DNA from: JAAFGT01 sp041485165
GTDB lineage: Bacteria; Acidobacteriota; Terriglobia; Acidiferrales; UBA7541
Assembly (NCBI GenBank): GCA_041485165.1
Contig: JBGPJC010000001.1
Location: 1-64,000 of the forward strand
DNA: 64,000 nucleotides
Direction of reading: 5' to 3'
Made by a program: the position numbers and the translations under genes. Below the pieces are notes generated by a model. That model made no database searches. It worked only from the letters and a program-made list of their open reading frames with translations, and was not told where the DNA came from. Below, in pieces: positions 1 through 9,303 of this stretch; the first letter of the stretch is position 1; the number at the start of each line of letters is the position of its first letter.

Positions 1-324
1 GACCTCCGTTCGAACGCTCGCGAAGCGCTGGCCAAGCTGTCCGGCACCATTCTGAATTATCCCTCCTTGAAGCTCGACATCGAGGGCCACACCGACAGCG
101 TCGGCAGCGACGAATTCAATCAGAAGCTTTCCGAGAAGCGCGCGGAAGCGGTCCGCGGCTATCTGGCGACACAGGGCATTGACGCTGCGGCGATGGCCGC
201 CCGCGGATTAGGGAAGAACATGCCCGTGGAGGATAACAAGACCGCCGCAGGCCGCCAGAAAAACCGCCGGGTCGAAATCATTGTATCCGGCGAGGTCATT
301 GGGACGAAGATCGGCGGGCAGTAA
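1..324 (+). CDS. OmpA-family C-terminal domain protein (5' partial)
   Basis: The frame is open from the first base, so the N-terminus lies outside the window. The visible 107 residues form an OmpA/Pal/MotB-type peptidoglycan-binding domain: the run DIEGHTDSVGSDEFN followed by LSEKRAEAVRGYL, then GLGKNMPVEDN and the closing NRRVEIIV are the classic conserved blocks. Proteins of this family anchor the outer membrane or a periplasmic complex to peptidoglycan. Without the N-terminus it cannot be said whether this is a lipoprotein, a beta-barrel or a longer fusion. The family assignment is secure; the full-length identity is unknown. Confidence 0.9.
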   Translation, partial: DLRSNAREALAKLSGTILNYPSLKLDIEGHTDSVGSDEFNQKLSEKRAEAVRGYLATQGIDAAAMAARGLGKNMPVEDNKTAAGRQKNRRVEIIVSGEVIGTKIGGQ

Positions 325-515
325 AGGCTTGCATGCCTGAACAACTTCATCCGCTGTAGAGCGCAGGACTTGCTGCTGAACTGGCGGAAAGGAGCATTCG
401 CCCGCGATCGGGCAACTCCGGATCATGCCGGTGAGTACCCTGGGGGCCTGTTAACGCGACGGCTGAGAAGAGCATCGCTGTCCGGTCAGGGCTGAATCCG
501 CTATACTGCCGCTGG

Positions 516-2492
516 ATGGCTCCGGCCGAAGCGATGAAGGCGCAACAAGAAATCTGGTACGTGCGGGGTTCTCCGGTAGCCCGTCTGGCCTTGCCTCTCG
601 GGGAGCGCTGGAGTCTCCGCGAGCTGCCCCGCCCTAAGAGTTCCAAGACCCGCAGCCGCCTTCCCTCTCTTTCCAACAACACCCAGGTTGTCTGCCTGGT
701 GGACCTGCGGCGCGACGACTGCGCCGGGATGCAGCGCCAGATCGGCCGGCGCGAACAGGTACGCCTGGTAGGCTTCGGCTCGGCCGCGGACTGGCCAGAC
801 GTCAGCCGGCGGGGACGCGAGTTGTTTGCCGTGCTCCCGCGCAAGATCAGCGCCAACTCGATCGAACGCACCATCGCCATGGCGTTCGAGAACATTGACT
901 TGTCTCTCCGCGAGCGCGCCACGCGGGAAGATCTGGAGCGCGCCGAGCGCGAGATGGAACAGCTCAACCGCATCGGCGTGGCGCTCTCTGCCGAGCGCGA
1001 CATCACCCGCCTGCTTGGCCTCATCCTTCGCGAGGCACGAGAAATCACCTCCGCCGATGCCGGCTCGCTCTACCTGGTCGAGCAGACCGGCGACCACGAG
1101 CAACGCCTGCGCTTCAAGCTCACGCAAAACGACAGCCGGCAGTTCCCTTTCACCGAGTACACCCTGGCCATCACCGAAAGCTCTATGGCCGGGCATGTGG
1201 CGCTGAACGGCGATGTGATCCAGATTGACGACGTCTACCAAATTCCCGCCGACCGGCCGTACCGCTTCAACCCCAAATACGATCAGGACTCCGGCTACCG
1301 CGCGCGCTCCATGCTCACCCTGCCGATGAAAAATACCAAGGGCGACGTCATCGGCGTCCTGCAGTTGATCAACTGCAAGAAGCAAAAGGACGCCAAGCTG
1401 CTCAGCGCGGCGGACACGGCGCGTCTGGTCACTCCCTTCTCTGCCCGGGCGGCGCGCCTGGCGCTGTCTCTGGCCTCGCAGGCCGCCGTGGCTTACGAGA
1501 CCAGCAAGCTCTACCAGGACATCGAGACCCTGTTCGAAGGCTTTGTGCGCGCCGCGGTGACCGCCATCGAGCAGCGCGACCCCACCACTTCCGGCCACAG
1601 CGCGCGCGTTTCCACCCTCACCGTCGGACTGGCCGAGGTGGTGGACCGCTCCGACGCCGGCACCTACAGCGGGACACGCTTCTCCCGCGAGCAGATGAAG
1701 GAAATCCGCTACGCCGCGCTGCTCCACGACTTCGGCAAGGTCGGCGTGCGCGAAGATGTCCTGGTCAAGGCAAAGAAACTCTACCCCTGGCAGCTCTCCC
1801 TGCTCCGCGGGCGCTTCGACTACATCCACAAGGAGCTCGAGGCGCGGACTTCCAAGCAGAAGCTCGACTACCTGCTGGAAAAGACCCGGGACGAGGCCCT
1901 CTCCCTCATCGGCCCCATCGATGACGAACACCAGCGGCGCGTCGCTGAGATTGATGACTATTTCCAGACCATCCTCGAAGCCAACGAGCCGACCGTCCTG
2001 GCTGGTGGAAAATTTGACCGGCTCATCGAGATCGCCCGGCAGACCTACGCCGACTCCCGCGGCACGGTGCGCAACTACCTCGACCCCGAGGAAGTCCGCT
2101 TTCTCTCCATCCCCAAGGGCAGCCTGGACCCGGCCGAGCGCGTGCAGATCGAATCGCATGTGATCTACACCTTCAACTTCCTGACGCAAATTCCGTGGAC
2201 CAAGGAAATCGGCGACATCCCGGCCATCGCCCGCGCGCACCACGAAAAACTCAACGGCTCGGGGTACCCCTACCAGCTCAAGGCGGAAGATATCGCCGTT
2301 CAGACCCGGATGATGACCATCTGCGACATCTTTGACGCGCTCTCGGCCTCTGACCGCCCGTACAAGAAAGCCGTCCCCGCCGACCGCGCCATTGCCATCC
2401 TGGATGATTCGGCGCAACACCAGGAGATTGACCAGGAGTTGTTCAAACTTTTCCTGGACGCCAAGATTTACGAGCTCACCACGCGGCGCTGA
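516..2492 (+). CDS. GAF / HD-GYP domain response protein
   Basis: A 658-residue cytoplasmic protein. Residues about 145-320 read as a GAF sensor (ITSADAGSLYLVEQ, then RSMLTLPMKNTKGDVIGVLQLIN). Residues about 345-640 are an HD phosphohydrolase domain with HSARVS near 360, LLHDFGKVG near 402 and HHEKLNGSGYP near 575, the last matching the HHE-xxDGxGYP signature of HD-GYP proteins with Asn in place of Asp. HD-GYP proteins hydrolyse cyclic di-GMP. The first 120 residues, rich in Arg and Pro, may hold a degenerate receiver-like segment. A long insertion separates the HD and GYP halves. Function is inferred from the motifs; the start codon is not fixed by a clear ribosome site and could lie further in. 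Confidence 0.85.
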   Translation: MAPAEAMKAQQEIWYVRGSPVARLALPLGERWSLRELPRPKSSKTRSRLPSLSNNTQVVCLVDLRRDDCAGMQRQIGRREQVRLVGFGSAADWPDVSRRGRELFAVLPRKISANSIERTIAMAFENIDLSLRERATREDLERAEREMEQLNRIGVALSAERDITRLLGLILREAREITSADAGSLYLVEQTGDHEQRLRFKLTQNDSRQFPFTEYTLAITESSMAGHVALNGDVIQIDDVYQIPADRPYRFNPKYDQDSGYRARSMLTLPMKNTKGDVIGVLQLINCKKQKDAKLLSAADTARLVTPFSARAARLALSLASQAAVAYETSKLYQDIETLFEGFVRAAVTAIEQRDPTTSGHSARVSTLTVGLAEVVDRSDAGTYSGTRFSREQMKEIRYAALLHDFGKVGVREDVLVKAKKLYPWQLSLLRGRFDYIHKELEARTSKQKLDYLLEKTRDEALSLIGPIDDEHQRRVAEIDDYFQTILEANEPTVLAGGKFDRLIEIARQTYADSRGTVRNYLDPEEVRFLSIPKGSLDPAERVQIESHVIYTFNFLTQIPWTKEIGDIPAIARAHHEKLNGSGYPYQLKAEDIAVQTRMMTICDIFDALSASDRPYKKAVPADRAIAILDDSAQHQEIDQELFKLFLDAKIYELTTRR

Positions 2493-2534
2493 GATGCCGC
2501 CTGCTCCTCCCGGAGCGAAAGGAATCTTTCGCGG

Positions 2535-3587
2535 ATGAAACTGCGCGGCTGGCTTCTGGCTGTTTTCTTTCTTGCGACGACGGGCATCGCGGCGCAAACC
2601 GCTCCCGGCATATCCATCATCCTGCCCGGCACGCTTGTTGCCGGCGCCCCGGCCACGCTGGCGGTACTGGACGCCGGCGGCAGGCTGGTGGCCGGGGCGG
2701 AAGTTGAATTCGGGGGCGGCGAGCGCAGATCCACCGACGCGACCGGCCGCCTGGTCTTCACTGCCCCCGACACTCCCGGGATCTTGCGCGTCTCGTTGCC
2801 GGGACGCTCCACCGGCGCCTCGGCGCCGGTGATCGCTGCGCCCGCACAGACTCCCGCCGGGCTGCGAATCCTGGAGATCCAGCGGTTGATCGCCCTGCGC
2901 GACCGTTTTACCATCCGCGGCGCGGGCTTTCGCGGCGTGGCGGATGAGAACCGCGTCACGCTCGGCAACGAACTGGCCGCGGTCCTGGCGGCTTCGCCGG
3001 TGTGCCTGGTGGCTTTGCCCGGTAAGAACGCGGTCCCCGGCCCGGTGCAGCTCCAAGTGGAAGCGGGAGGCACCACAACAAGCACGTCTCCCGTCACCCT
3101 GGTGGCGCTGGAGATGACCGCGGAAAAACCCCACCTCGCCCCCGGAGAGTCCGGCCAACTCGTCGTCCGCGTCGTCGGCACGGATCAGCCCGTCGAGCTC
3201 GAAGCGCGCGACCTTTCCCCCGAAATCGTGGAATTCCCCGCCGGCAGTCCGCAGCGGCGCGCAACTGAGGGCGGCACGCAAAACAATGCCATCTTTGAGA
3301 TCCGCGGGAAGAGCGCGGGAGATTACTCGATAGACGTGCGCCTGGTGCCGCAGGCGCAGGGCCTGCCCGACGTGGCCGCAGCGCGCCAGCAGCTCCTGCT
3401 CGCGCAGGCTGCGGTCCCTCCGCACTTCGCGGCGCACCTCGAGCGCCTCATCCAGGACCTCGAACGCCACCCTCAGGATGCGGTGCAGGTACGCGATGCG
3501 CTGGAGAAGATGCTGGCCCAGAAGCCTGAGGGAGAATTCGGCCGGCGCATTGAAGCGGCTTGGAAGATCCTGCTGAACCGCGAATGA
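2535..3587 (+). CDS. Secreted Ig-like/IPT-type hypothetical protein
   Basis: 350 residues with a clear signal peptide (MKLRGWLLAVFFLATTGIAAQ, cleavage likely after AQ or AQT). The N-terminal third resembles a bacterial Ig or carboxypeptidase-regulatory-like fold (AEVEFGGGERRSTDATGRLVFTAP). Residues about 105-190 resemble an IPT/TIG unit (FTIRGAGFRGVADENRVTLG). The C-terminal 70 residues are helical. No catalytic motif is seen. It lies 42 bases after the HD-GYP gene and 72 before rmuC on the same strand, so it may be co-transcribed. The exact role is not recognisable. Confidence 0.7.
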   Translation: MKLRGWLLAVFFLATTGIAAQTAPGISIILPGTLVAGAPATLAVLDAGGRLVAGAEVEFGGGERRSTDATGRLVFTAPDTPGILRVSLPGRSTGASAPVIAAPAQTPAGLRILEIQRLIALRDRFTIRGAGFRGVADENRVTLGNELAAVLAASPVCLVALPGKNAVPGPVQLQVEAGGTTTSTSPVTLVALEMTAEKPHLAPGESGQLVVRVVGTDQPVELEARDLSPEIVEFPAGSPQRRATEGGTQNNAIFEIRGKSAGDYSIDVRLVPQAQGLPDVAAARQQLLLAQAAVPPHFAAHLERLIQDLERHPQDAVQVRDALEKMLAQKPEGEFGRRIEAAWKILLNRE

Positions 3588-3659
3588 GCCCGGCGGGAAG
3601 AACGCCATGCTAGAATCAGCCCGCTGTTGCCTGCAAGATAACCTGCGAAGGAAACTCGG

Positions 3660-5042
3660 ATGAACCCGCTGCTGGTCACTGCGCTGGCATTTCTCGCCGG
3701 GCTGGGTCTCGCCTGGGCGCTGGCCGCGGCCCGCCTGCGCGCGCGTTTCGAAGCGGAGCTCCGCAAAGTTTCCAGCGACCGCGCCGCGGGCGAAAGCGCG
3801 GCCAATGAATTGCGCAAGCAGCTCGAGGCGGTGCACAAGGAACTTGCCACGGAGCGGCAGAACCTTTCCGGCGAACAAACCCGGCGGGCATCCGCGGAGA
3901 CGGCCCTGGAAAAATCCCGGGAGAATCTGCAGGAGCAGCGGCAGGCATTCGACGAGGCGAAAAGCAAACTGACCGAAGCATTTCAGGCCCTGGCGGCATC
4001 GGCGCTGAATCAAAGCAACAAGCAATTCCTGGACCTTGCCGCCGCCAAGTTCGAGACCCTGCAAAAGGCCGCGACCGGCGACCTCGAAAAGCGCGGCGTG
4101 GCCATCCAGGGCTTACTCGACCCGCTGAACATCTCGCTGCAAGGGCTGAAGGACCAGATCAGCAATCTCGAAGCCTCGCGACAGAAAGCTTACGGCGAGC
4201 TGACCACCCAGGTGCAGCAGCTTACCGAAAGCAACCGCGAGCTACGGGAGGAAACCGGCAGCCTGGTCACCAGCCTGCGCCAGCCGCAGATCAAGGGCAA
4301 ATGGGGCGAGCTGACTCTGCGCCGCGCCGCCGAGCTCACCGGAATGTCGCCGCATTGCGATTTTTCCGAGCAGGTGAGCATGGAAACCGAAGAGGGCAGT
4401 TTGCGCCCGGACATGGTAGTGCACCTGCCCGGGGGCGGCGAAATCGTGGTGGACGCCAAAGTGCCGCTGCATGCCTTCCTCAATGCTCTCTCCGGGAAGA
4501 CTGCGGATGAGTATCGCGCGTCCATGTCCGACCATGCGCGGCTGGTCCGCGCGCACGTCGCGCGGCTCGCTTCGAAGAAATACTCCGAGCAGTTCACGCA
4601 ATCGCCGCAGCTCGTGGTTCTTTTCCTGCCCGGCGAATCCTTTTTCAGCGCCGCGCTCGAACAGGACCGCACGCTGATCGAAGACGCCATGGAAAAACGC
4701 GTAGTGCTGGCCAGCCCGACCACTTTTCTGGCATTGCTGCGCGCAGTACGCTATGGCTGGCAGCAGAACAGACTGGCGGAAGACGCGCAGCAAATCGCTG
4801 AGCTGGGAAAAGACCTGCACGAGCGCATCCTCGTCTTCCTAAAATACTTTGACGATATCCGCGCCGGCCTCGAGCGCACCAACAAGGCTTACAACCAAGC
4901 CGTGGCCTCGGCCGAATCGCGCCTGCTGCCCGGGGCGCGTAAGCTGAAAGCTCTGGCGGCGCCCGCGGGAGAAGAAGTCCCTCTCGCCGAGCCCATCGAA
5001 ATTTCGCCGCGCCAGTTGGCCGTGCCCGAAGACGCGGAATAG
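3660..5042 (+). CDS. rmuC: RmuC family DNA recombination protein
   Basis: 460 residues. An N-terminal membrane helix (residues 4-22) is followed by a long coiled coil (about 25-200, rich in Glu, Lys, Gln and Ala) and the RmuC domain, recognised by IKGKWGELTLRRAAELTGM, then DMVVHLPGGGEIVVDAKVPL and SPTTFLALLRAVRYGWQQNR. RmuC is linked to limiting inverted-repeat-induced rearrangements in E. coli, and its core resembles a nuclease fold with the D-x-K element seen in VVDAKVPL. Length and domain order are typical. The start ATG follows GAAGGAAACTCGG. The gene ends just before a perfect 15-bp hairpin. Confidence 0.92.
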   Translation: MNPLLVTALAFLAGLGLAWALAAARLRARFEAELRKVSSDRAAGESAANELRKQLEAVHKELATERQNLSGEQTRRASAETALEKSRENLQEQRQAFDEAKSKLTEAFQALAASALNQSNKQFLDLAAAKFETLQKAATGDLEKRGVAIQGLLDPLNISLQGLKDQISNLEASRQKAYGELTTQVQQLTESNRELREETGSLVTSLRQPQIKGKWGELTLRRAAELTGMSPHCDFSEQVSMETEEGSLRPDMVVHLPGGGEIVVDAKVPLHAFLNALSGKTADEYRASMSDHARLVRAHVARLASKKYSEQFTQSPQLVVLFLPGESFFSAALEQDRTLIEDAMEKRVVLASPTTFLALLRAVRYGWQQNRLAEDAQQIAELGKDLHERILVFLKYFDDIRAGLERTNKAYNQAVASAESRLLPGARKLKALAAPAGEEVPLAEPIEISPRQLAVPEDAE

Positions 5043-5120
5043 CCGCCCTGCCCGTTCCAATTCCCAGTTTTCATGTGCCGGCGGTGGAGCCAGCCTCGAA
5101 GGACATTCCCCACAAAACGA

Positions 5121-5155
5121 AGGGCCCCGGCCCCGCAAAGCGGGGCCGGGGCCCT
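5121..5155. terminator. Bidirectional hairpin terminator between rmuC and the TonB receptor
   Basis: Two perfect 15-base arms (5121-5135 and 5141-5155) are separated by the loop CAAAG. On the minus strand the stem is followed by TCGTTTTG, a short T-run that suits intrinsic termination of the TonB receptor transcript. On the plus strand no T-run follows, so termination of rmuC would be weaker. The position between two convergent genes supports a terminator. Confidence 0.75.
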
Positions 5156-5178
5156 CGCGCTTAAGCCTCAGTTGCGGC

Positions 5179-8100
5179 TCAGAAGGTGAGCTTCAATCCA
5201 AACTGGAACTGGCGCGGGTCGATCGCGGCAGTCGGCTCGCCGGCCCTGCAAACCGTGGCTGGATCGCACAACGGGTTCACGTCGCCGACGTTGAAGCGGT
5301 TGAAGAGGTTAAACGAGTCGGCCAGCACTTCAATAGCGAACCGATCGTTGATGTGGAACTTGCGCGAGAGGCGCAGGTCCATTTCGATAAAGTTGGGCCG
5401 CGTGAAGGTGTTCCGCCCGATGTTACCCGTGCAGCCGATCGGCGGAGAGATCCCTGCGATTGTCACCGGGCAAACCGTGGGCACAAAGAAATTCACTCCT
5501 TTAATGAACGGCGACTGCACCGCCCCGGGCGTGCCCGCCGGAACCACGGAGGGCCGGTCGGTGTTCGAGCTGAAGTTGACGTTGTAATCGACGCCGGTCA
5601 GCACGGTGAACGGCCGTCCGCTGGAGGCCTCAAAAATAGGCGCAACCACCCAGTCGCCGAGCACTCTCTTCCAGCCGCGATCTCCCCACTTGTACGGGCT
5701 TTCGAATACGCCGCTCAACACGAAGCGGTGGCGCTGGTCGAAGCTGGAATTCGAGCGCTCCAGGTCCGGCCGCAAATTATTCTGCGGCTCGAGAAGAGAC
5801 TGAAGGTCTGTGGAATTATCGATGGCGTGCGACCAGGTGTAGCTGGCCAAGAATTGGAAGTGATTCGAGAAACGCTTGGTGAGGTTTACCGTCAAGCCGT
5901 GGTACTGGCTCTTTCCGGAGGATTCCTGCTGGTCGACGTCACTGTAGGGGATGGGTACCCCGCCCTTGCCTACCGGATAGCCCCCTGCGACCGCCAGCGC
6001 CAACTGATTCGCGTATCCGCCGGCCGCTGCGGCAAATGACGGATTCGGCCCGAACGGGCGGAAGAAGTTGAAAAACGCGGCCGAGCCTACAAACTGGCCG
6101 ACGAGCGGATTTGGCGGGCCAGGACAACTGCTGATCACGCTGAGGGCCTGCGGCGCGATGATCGTCATCGTGCAGGCGGCCGCATTGGGAGTGACCATGC
6201 TGCCCGGCGCGCCATTCGGTGCCGCCACCGCGAACGGCGAACTCGGAGTCAGCCCGCTGGCCAGGGCGTTGCGGAAATTATTGACCAGCAAAGTTTGGTT
6301 GCTCTGATTGATGGTCCGCGCGCGGTTGAGTCGGTTGCCTTTAGTGAACTGGTATGACCCGCTGATCTTGAAATCCTTGCCCAGGCTGCGCTCTAGGGTG
6401 AGGTTGGCTTGCTGCGCATACGCGTATCGGAAATTGCCGGCCACCGGGAAAGTGAACGGCAGCAGCGGGAGCGGAAAGCCGACGGCAAGAAATCTCTGGT
6501 TGATGAGAATGGAATTGGGGTCAAAAGGATCGAAACGTTGGTGAGCGGCGTTATAGGGAAGCGTGAACGGGGCGGGAACGCCGACGGTGTTCAGCACGCC
6601 CTGGAATAGCGTTCCGGCATTGAACGTGGCGATGGGGTTGCTCACGGCCGGGACGGCGGACGGCAAGTCGCCCCCAGCGAGGAGCTGCGTGGAGCGCGCG
6701 CCGTCGGCGGTGGTGGAGTTGAAGGCAATGGCCAGAAGCGGATGGTCGTAGAAAATACCGTACCCCGCACGGACCACGGTCTTGCCGTCACCCCAGGGGT
6801 CCCAGCCAATGGCCAGGCGCGGTGAGACCCCCTTCTTATAGCGCGGGATGCCTTCGACCACGCCCAGCGTCTTTTCCGCGGCGACATTATTCCCGGGCCC
6901 CGTGGAGGGAATGAACAGCGGCGTATGCTCGTAGTCATAGCGCACACCATAATTGACGGTCAGCACCCGGGAGAAGCGCCAGCTATCCTGCACGAACAAG
7001 CCCAGGGTTGGGTTATCGAACGGCGCGCCCGCGACGCCAACGCCTTGAAGAAACACTTGCGGCAATCCCAGCCCGTAAGCCTGGACCGCAGTCAGCCTGG
7101 GAGTACCGGTGACCGGTGCGCCCACCAGAGCACTGACGATGGCATCGGCGCCGATGCTCCCGAAGTTGTACAGGCCGCCGAAGTCCAACTGAAAAATCTG
7201 CTTCACCTTCGAGCGGACCTGCACCAGGTTGATGTCCGCGCCGAACTTTATGGTGTGCTTGCCTCCGATTTTGGTCACATTATCGGTCATCTGCCAGCGG
7301 CGCTCGATGCGGTCCACGGTGGAGAAGGGCTCGCGGCCGAAGAAGGCGACGCCGGGTATGTTCACGGCGATCTGGTCGCCGCCCGGCAACTGCGAGAAGC
7401 CGTAGTGCAGGCCGCGGCGCGCGAACTGGAAGCGCACTTCGTTGAGCAGGGTGTTGCTGATGGAGGTGACGTGCTGGGCCGCCACGGCGAGGTCGCGGTA
7501 CTGGTTCAACGAGGTCCGCGTGCCCGCATTCTGGCCAAAGTTCTGGTTTTGCGCGTTCACCTGGATGCCGGTGACCAGCGAAGGCGAGACGTTGACGCGC
7601 AGGAAGGTGCTGTTCTGCGGGTTCCAGTTCTGGTCAATCCGGCCCGACCACAGGCTGGTGGCCTCTTTGACGGGATAGTTGCCGATCAGACTGGTCAGCG
7701 TCACAAACGAAGCCGGCAGCGGCGCCAGTCCCCTTCCGGTCGCGCCGCAAGGGATCGGGCTGGCCGGTGGCAGGGTGTTGGGCGTGCACGCCACGGGCAG
7801 CGGGAAGCGGGCTCCTGGTCCAGCCATCGAGATGAGTCCAGGGTCAATCCCCTTCAGCGCCACGCTGGTGGCCGAGCCCGCCAGCGCCGCGTAGGCGTTT
7901 CGCACCCCTGCCGGGACCCCTGGGTTGGTGACGTAGGCCAATTGCTGCGGAGTCAGACCGGTGGCGGGATCGAGACCAAAATTTCCTGTGCCGATGTTGG
8001 TGAAGCCGGTCTCGTGCCGATGCGTTCCCTCATAGGCAAAGAAGTAAAAGGACTTGTCCTTCTTGATCGGGCCGCCGATCGTGGCGCCGTATTGGGCGCG

Positions 8101-8973
8101 CGTGTAGGCCTGCTTCACACCTACCACACTTCCGGTGGCCGGGTTCACCTGGACAGAGAAAGGGTTGCGCGCCTGCAGGCTGCTGTGGCGCAGGAAGCCG
8201 AAGAGGTTGCCGTGCACCACGTTCGAGCCGCCTTTGGTGACGATGTTGATCACCCCGCCGGTGGCCCGGCCGAATTCCGGCATGTAGTTGCTGATAATGA
8301 GCTGGAATTCCTGCACCGCCTCCTGGGAGACAGTCGAGCGGATGCCGTTGACGGAGTTGTCCACCGCGTCGGCGCCGTCCACGGAAACCTGGTTGGAGCG
8401 CGCGCGCTGTCCGCCGAAGTTCAGCCCGCTGGTAGGCGCGGCGCCAATCGACGGCGCGGTGTCGCGGTTGGCCTGCGAATTGATCAGCGTGAAATTGACA
8501 TAGTTGCGGCCGTTGATGGGCAGGTTGTCGATCTGCCGGGTGTCCACCGTTTCAGAGACCGCGGTGCGGCGCGTTTCAACCAGCTCGGCTGCATCGGTCA
8601 CCGTGATGGTCTGCGTTCCGGTCTGCAATTGCAGTCTCAAGTCCAGGTCCGCGGCCTGGCCGATGGTCAGCACCAGCTCGGGGTCCACCACCTTGGCGAA
8701 GCCGGACTTCTCTGCGGTGAATTCGTACCGCCCCGGGGGCAGTCCCACGATGGTGTACCGGCCGTCATCGCCGGTCACCGTTGTGCGGGAAACGTTTGTG
8801 GCCAGGTTTTTTACCGTCACCTTGGCCCCGGCCACCGCGGCGCCTTGCGGGTCGGTCAGTTGGCCGGATAGATCCACTGCGTTGACTTGCGCCCACGCCG
8901 GTCCGGCCATGGTCACGGCCAGCAGCAGGAGGCACACGATTAGAGTCCGGACCTCACCTCTGTGCATCATCAT
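5179..8973 (-). CDS. TonB-dependent receptor, carboxypeptidase-regulatory-like (Oar-type)
   Basis: An outer-membrane receptor of 1264 residues. The start at 8973, the first of three consecutive ATG codons, is chosen because GAGGAG lies seven bases upstream and a signal peptide follows (VRTLIVCLLLLAVTMAGPAWA). Next come a carboxypeptidase-regulatory-like domain (DLSGQLTDPQGAAVAGAKVTV), a TonB plug (LPINGRNYVNFTLINSQ; GGVINIVTKGGSNVVHGNLF) and a long beta-barrel ending in the terminal Phe expected of outer-membrane proteins (FGLKLTF). Large receptors of this type are abundant in Acidobacteriota. The substrate cannot be deduced. No SusD-like partner is adjacent. Confidence 0.92.
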   Translation of the reverse strand: MMMHRGEVRTLIVCLLLLAVTMAGPAWAQVNAVDLSGQLTDPQGAAVAGAKVTVKNLATNVSRTTVTGDDGRYTIVGLPPGRYEFTAEKSGFAKVVDPELVLTIGQAADLDLRLQLQTGTQTITVTDAAELVETRRTAVSETVDTRQIDNLPINGRNYVNFTLINSQANRDTAPSIGAAPTSGLNFGGQRARSNQVSVDGADAVDNSVNGIRSTVSQEAVQEFQLIISNYMPEFGRATGGVINIVTKGGSNVVHGNLFGFLRHSSLQARNPFSVQVNPATGSVVGVKQAYTRAQYGATIGGPIKKDKSFYFFAYEGTHRHETGFTNIGTGNFGLDPATGLTPQQLAYVTNPGVPAGVRNAYAALAGSATSVALKGIDPGLISMAGPGARFPLPVACTPNTLPPASPIPCGATGRGLAPLPASFVTLTSLIGNYPVKEATSLWSGRIDQNWNPQNSTFLRVNVSPSLVTGIQVNAQNQNFGQNAGTRTSLNQYRDLAVAAQHVTSISNTLLNEVRFQFARRGLHYGFSQLPGGDQIAVNIPGVAFFGREPFSTVDRIERRWQMTDNVTKIGGKHTIKFGADINLVQVRSKVKQIFQLDFGGLYNFGSIGADAIVSALVGAPVTGTPRLTAVQAYGLGLPQVFLQGVGVAGAPFDNPTLGLFVQDSWRFSRVLTVNYGVRYDYEHTPLFIPSTGPGNNVAAEKTLGVVEGIPRYKKGVSPRLAIGWDPWGDGKTVVRAGYGIFYDHPLLAIAFNSTTADGARSTQLLAGGDLPSAVPAVSNPIATFNAGTLFQGVLNTVGVPAPFTLPYNAAHQRFDPFDPNSILINQRFLAVGFPLPLLPFTFPVAGNFRYAYAQQANLTLERSLGKDFKISGSYQFTKGNRLNRARTINQSNQTLLVNNFRNALASGLTPSSPFAVAAPNGAPGSMVTPNAAACTMTIIAPQALSVISSCPGPPNPLVGQFVGSAAFFNFFRPFGPNPSFAAAAGGYANQLALAVAGGYPVGKGGVPIPYSDVDQQESSGKSQYHGLTVNLTKRFSNHFQFLASYTWSHAIDNSTDLQSLLEPQNNLRPDLERSNSSFDQRHRFVLSGVFESPYKWGDRGWKRVLGDWVVAPIFEASSGRPFTVLTGVDYNVNFSSNTDRPSVVPAGTPGAVQSPFIKGVNFFVPTVCPVTIAGISPPIGCTGNIGRNTFTRPNFIEMDLRLSRKFHINDRFAIEVLADSFNLFNRFNVGDVNPLCDPATVCRAGEPTAAIDPRQFQFGLKLTF

Positions 8974-9303
8974 TAGTTTTCTCCTCGAAAGCTCGGTTGG
9001 AAAATAATGACCGGCAAAAGCAGCGCTCGACATCCCCCAGCGCAGAAACGGATGGAATCCCCCCAACAGCAACAAGCAGGCGCAACTCCCCTCCGGACAA
9101 CCCCTGGCCTGATTCGCTTAGCCGCTTGTACTCCTCTGTCACCCCTATTTCAACTGGATTCTGTTTTTGACTGCCGGATACGTACACGGCGGCCCGAAGA
9201 GCTCTGGGGCGGAGGAAATGTAGGGGCCGCTTTCAAGCGGCCATTGGCGGGAAGACAAGATGCTGCCCTGAAGGGCAACTCTACAAGAGATTCAAAACCA
9301 AGC
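8974..9303. other. Intergenic region upstream of the TonB receptor
   Basis: 330 bases between two minus-strand genes. It must hold the receptor promoter but no convincing -35/-10 pair was found. Near its 9.2-kb end it carries two hairpins described separately as a REP-like pair. No gene is supported. Confidence 0.5.
9220..9285. repeat. REP-like palindrome pair
   Basis: Two hairpins lie in a short block. The first is GGCCGCTT-TC-AAGCGGCC at 9225-9242, and the second is GCCCT-GA-AGGGC at 9265-9276. The block is bounded by TGTAG on the left and CTACA on the right, an inverted pair like the GTAGGGG/CCCCTAC ends of the palindromes around the transposase near 58 kb. Relation to that family is inferred from this form and is not proved. 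Confidence 0.5.

Noticed and set aside
501..4064. Very long minus-strand open frame across the HD-GYP, secreted and rmuC genes
   Set aside because: It crosses three well-supported plus-strand genes and their gaps, has no domain, and is an antisense artefact of GC-rich codon use.
6925..8871. Long plus-strand frame opposite the TonB receptor
   Set aside because: The opposite frame encodes an unmistakable receptor; this one has shadow composition rich in His, Arg, Gly and Asp.
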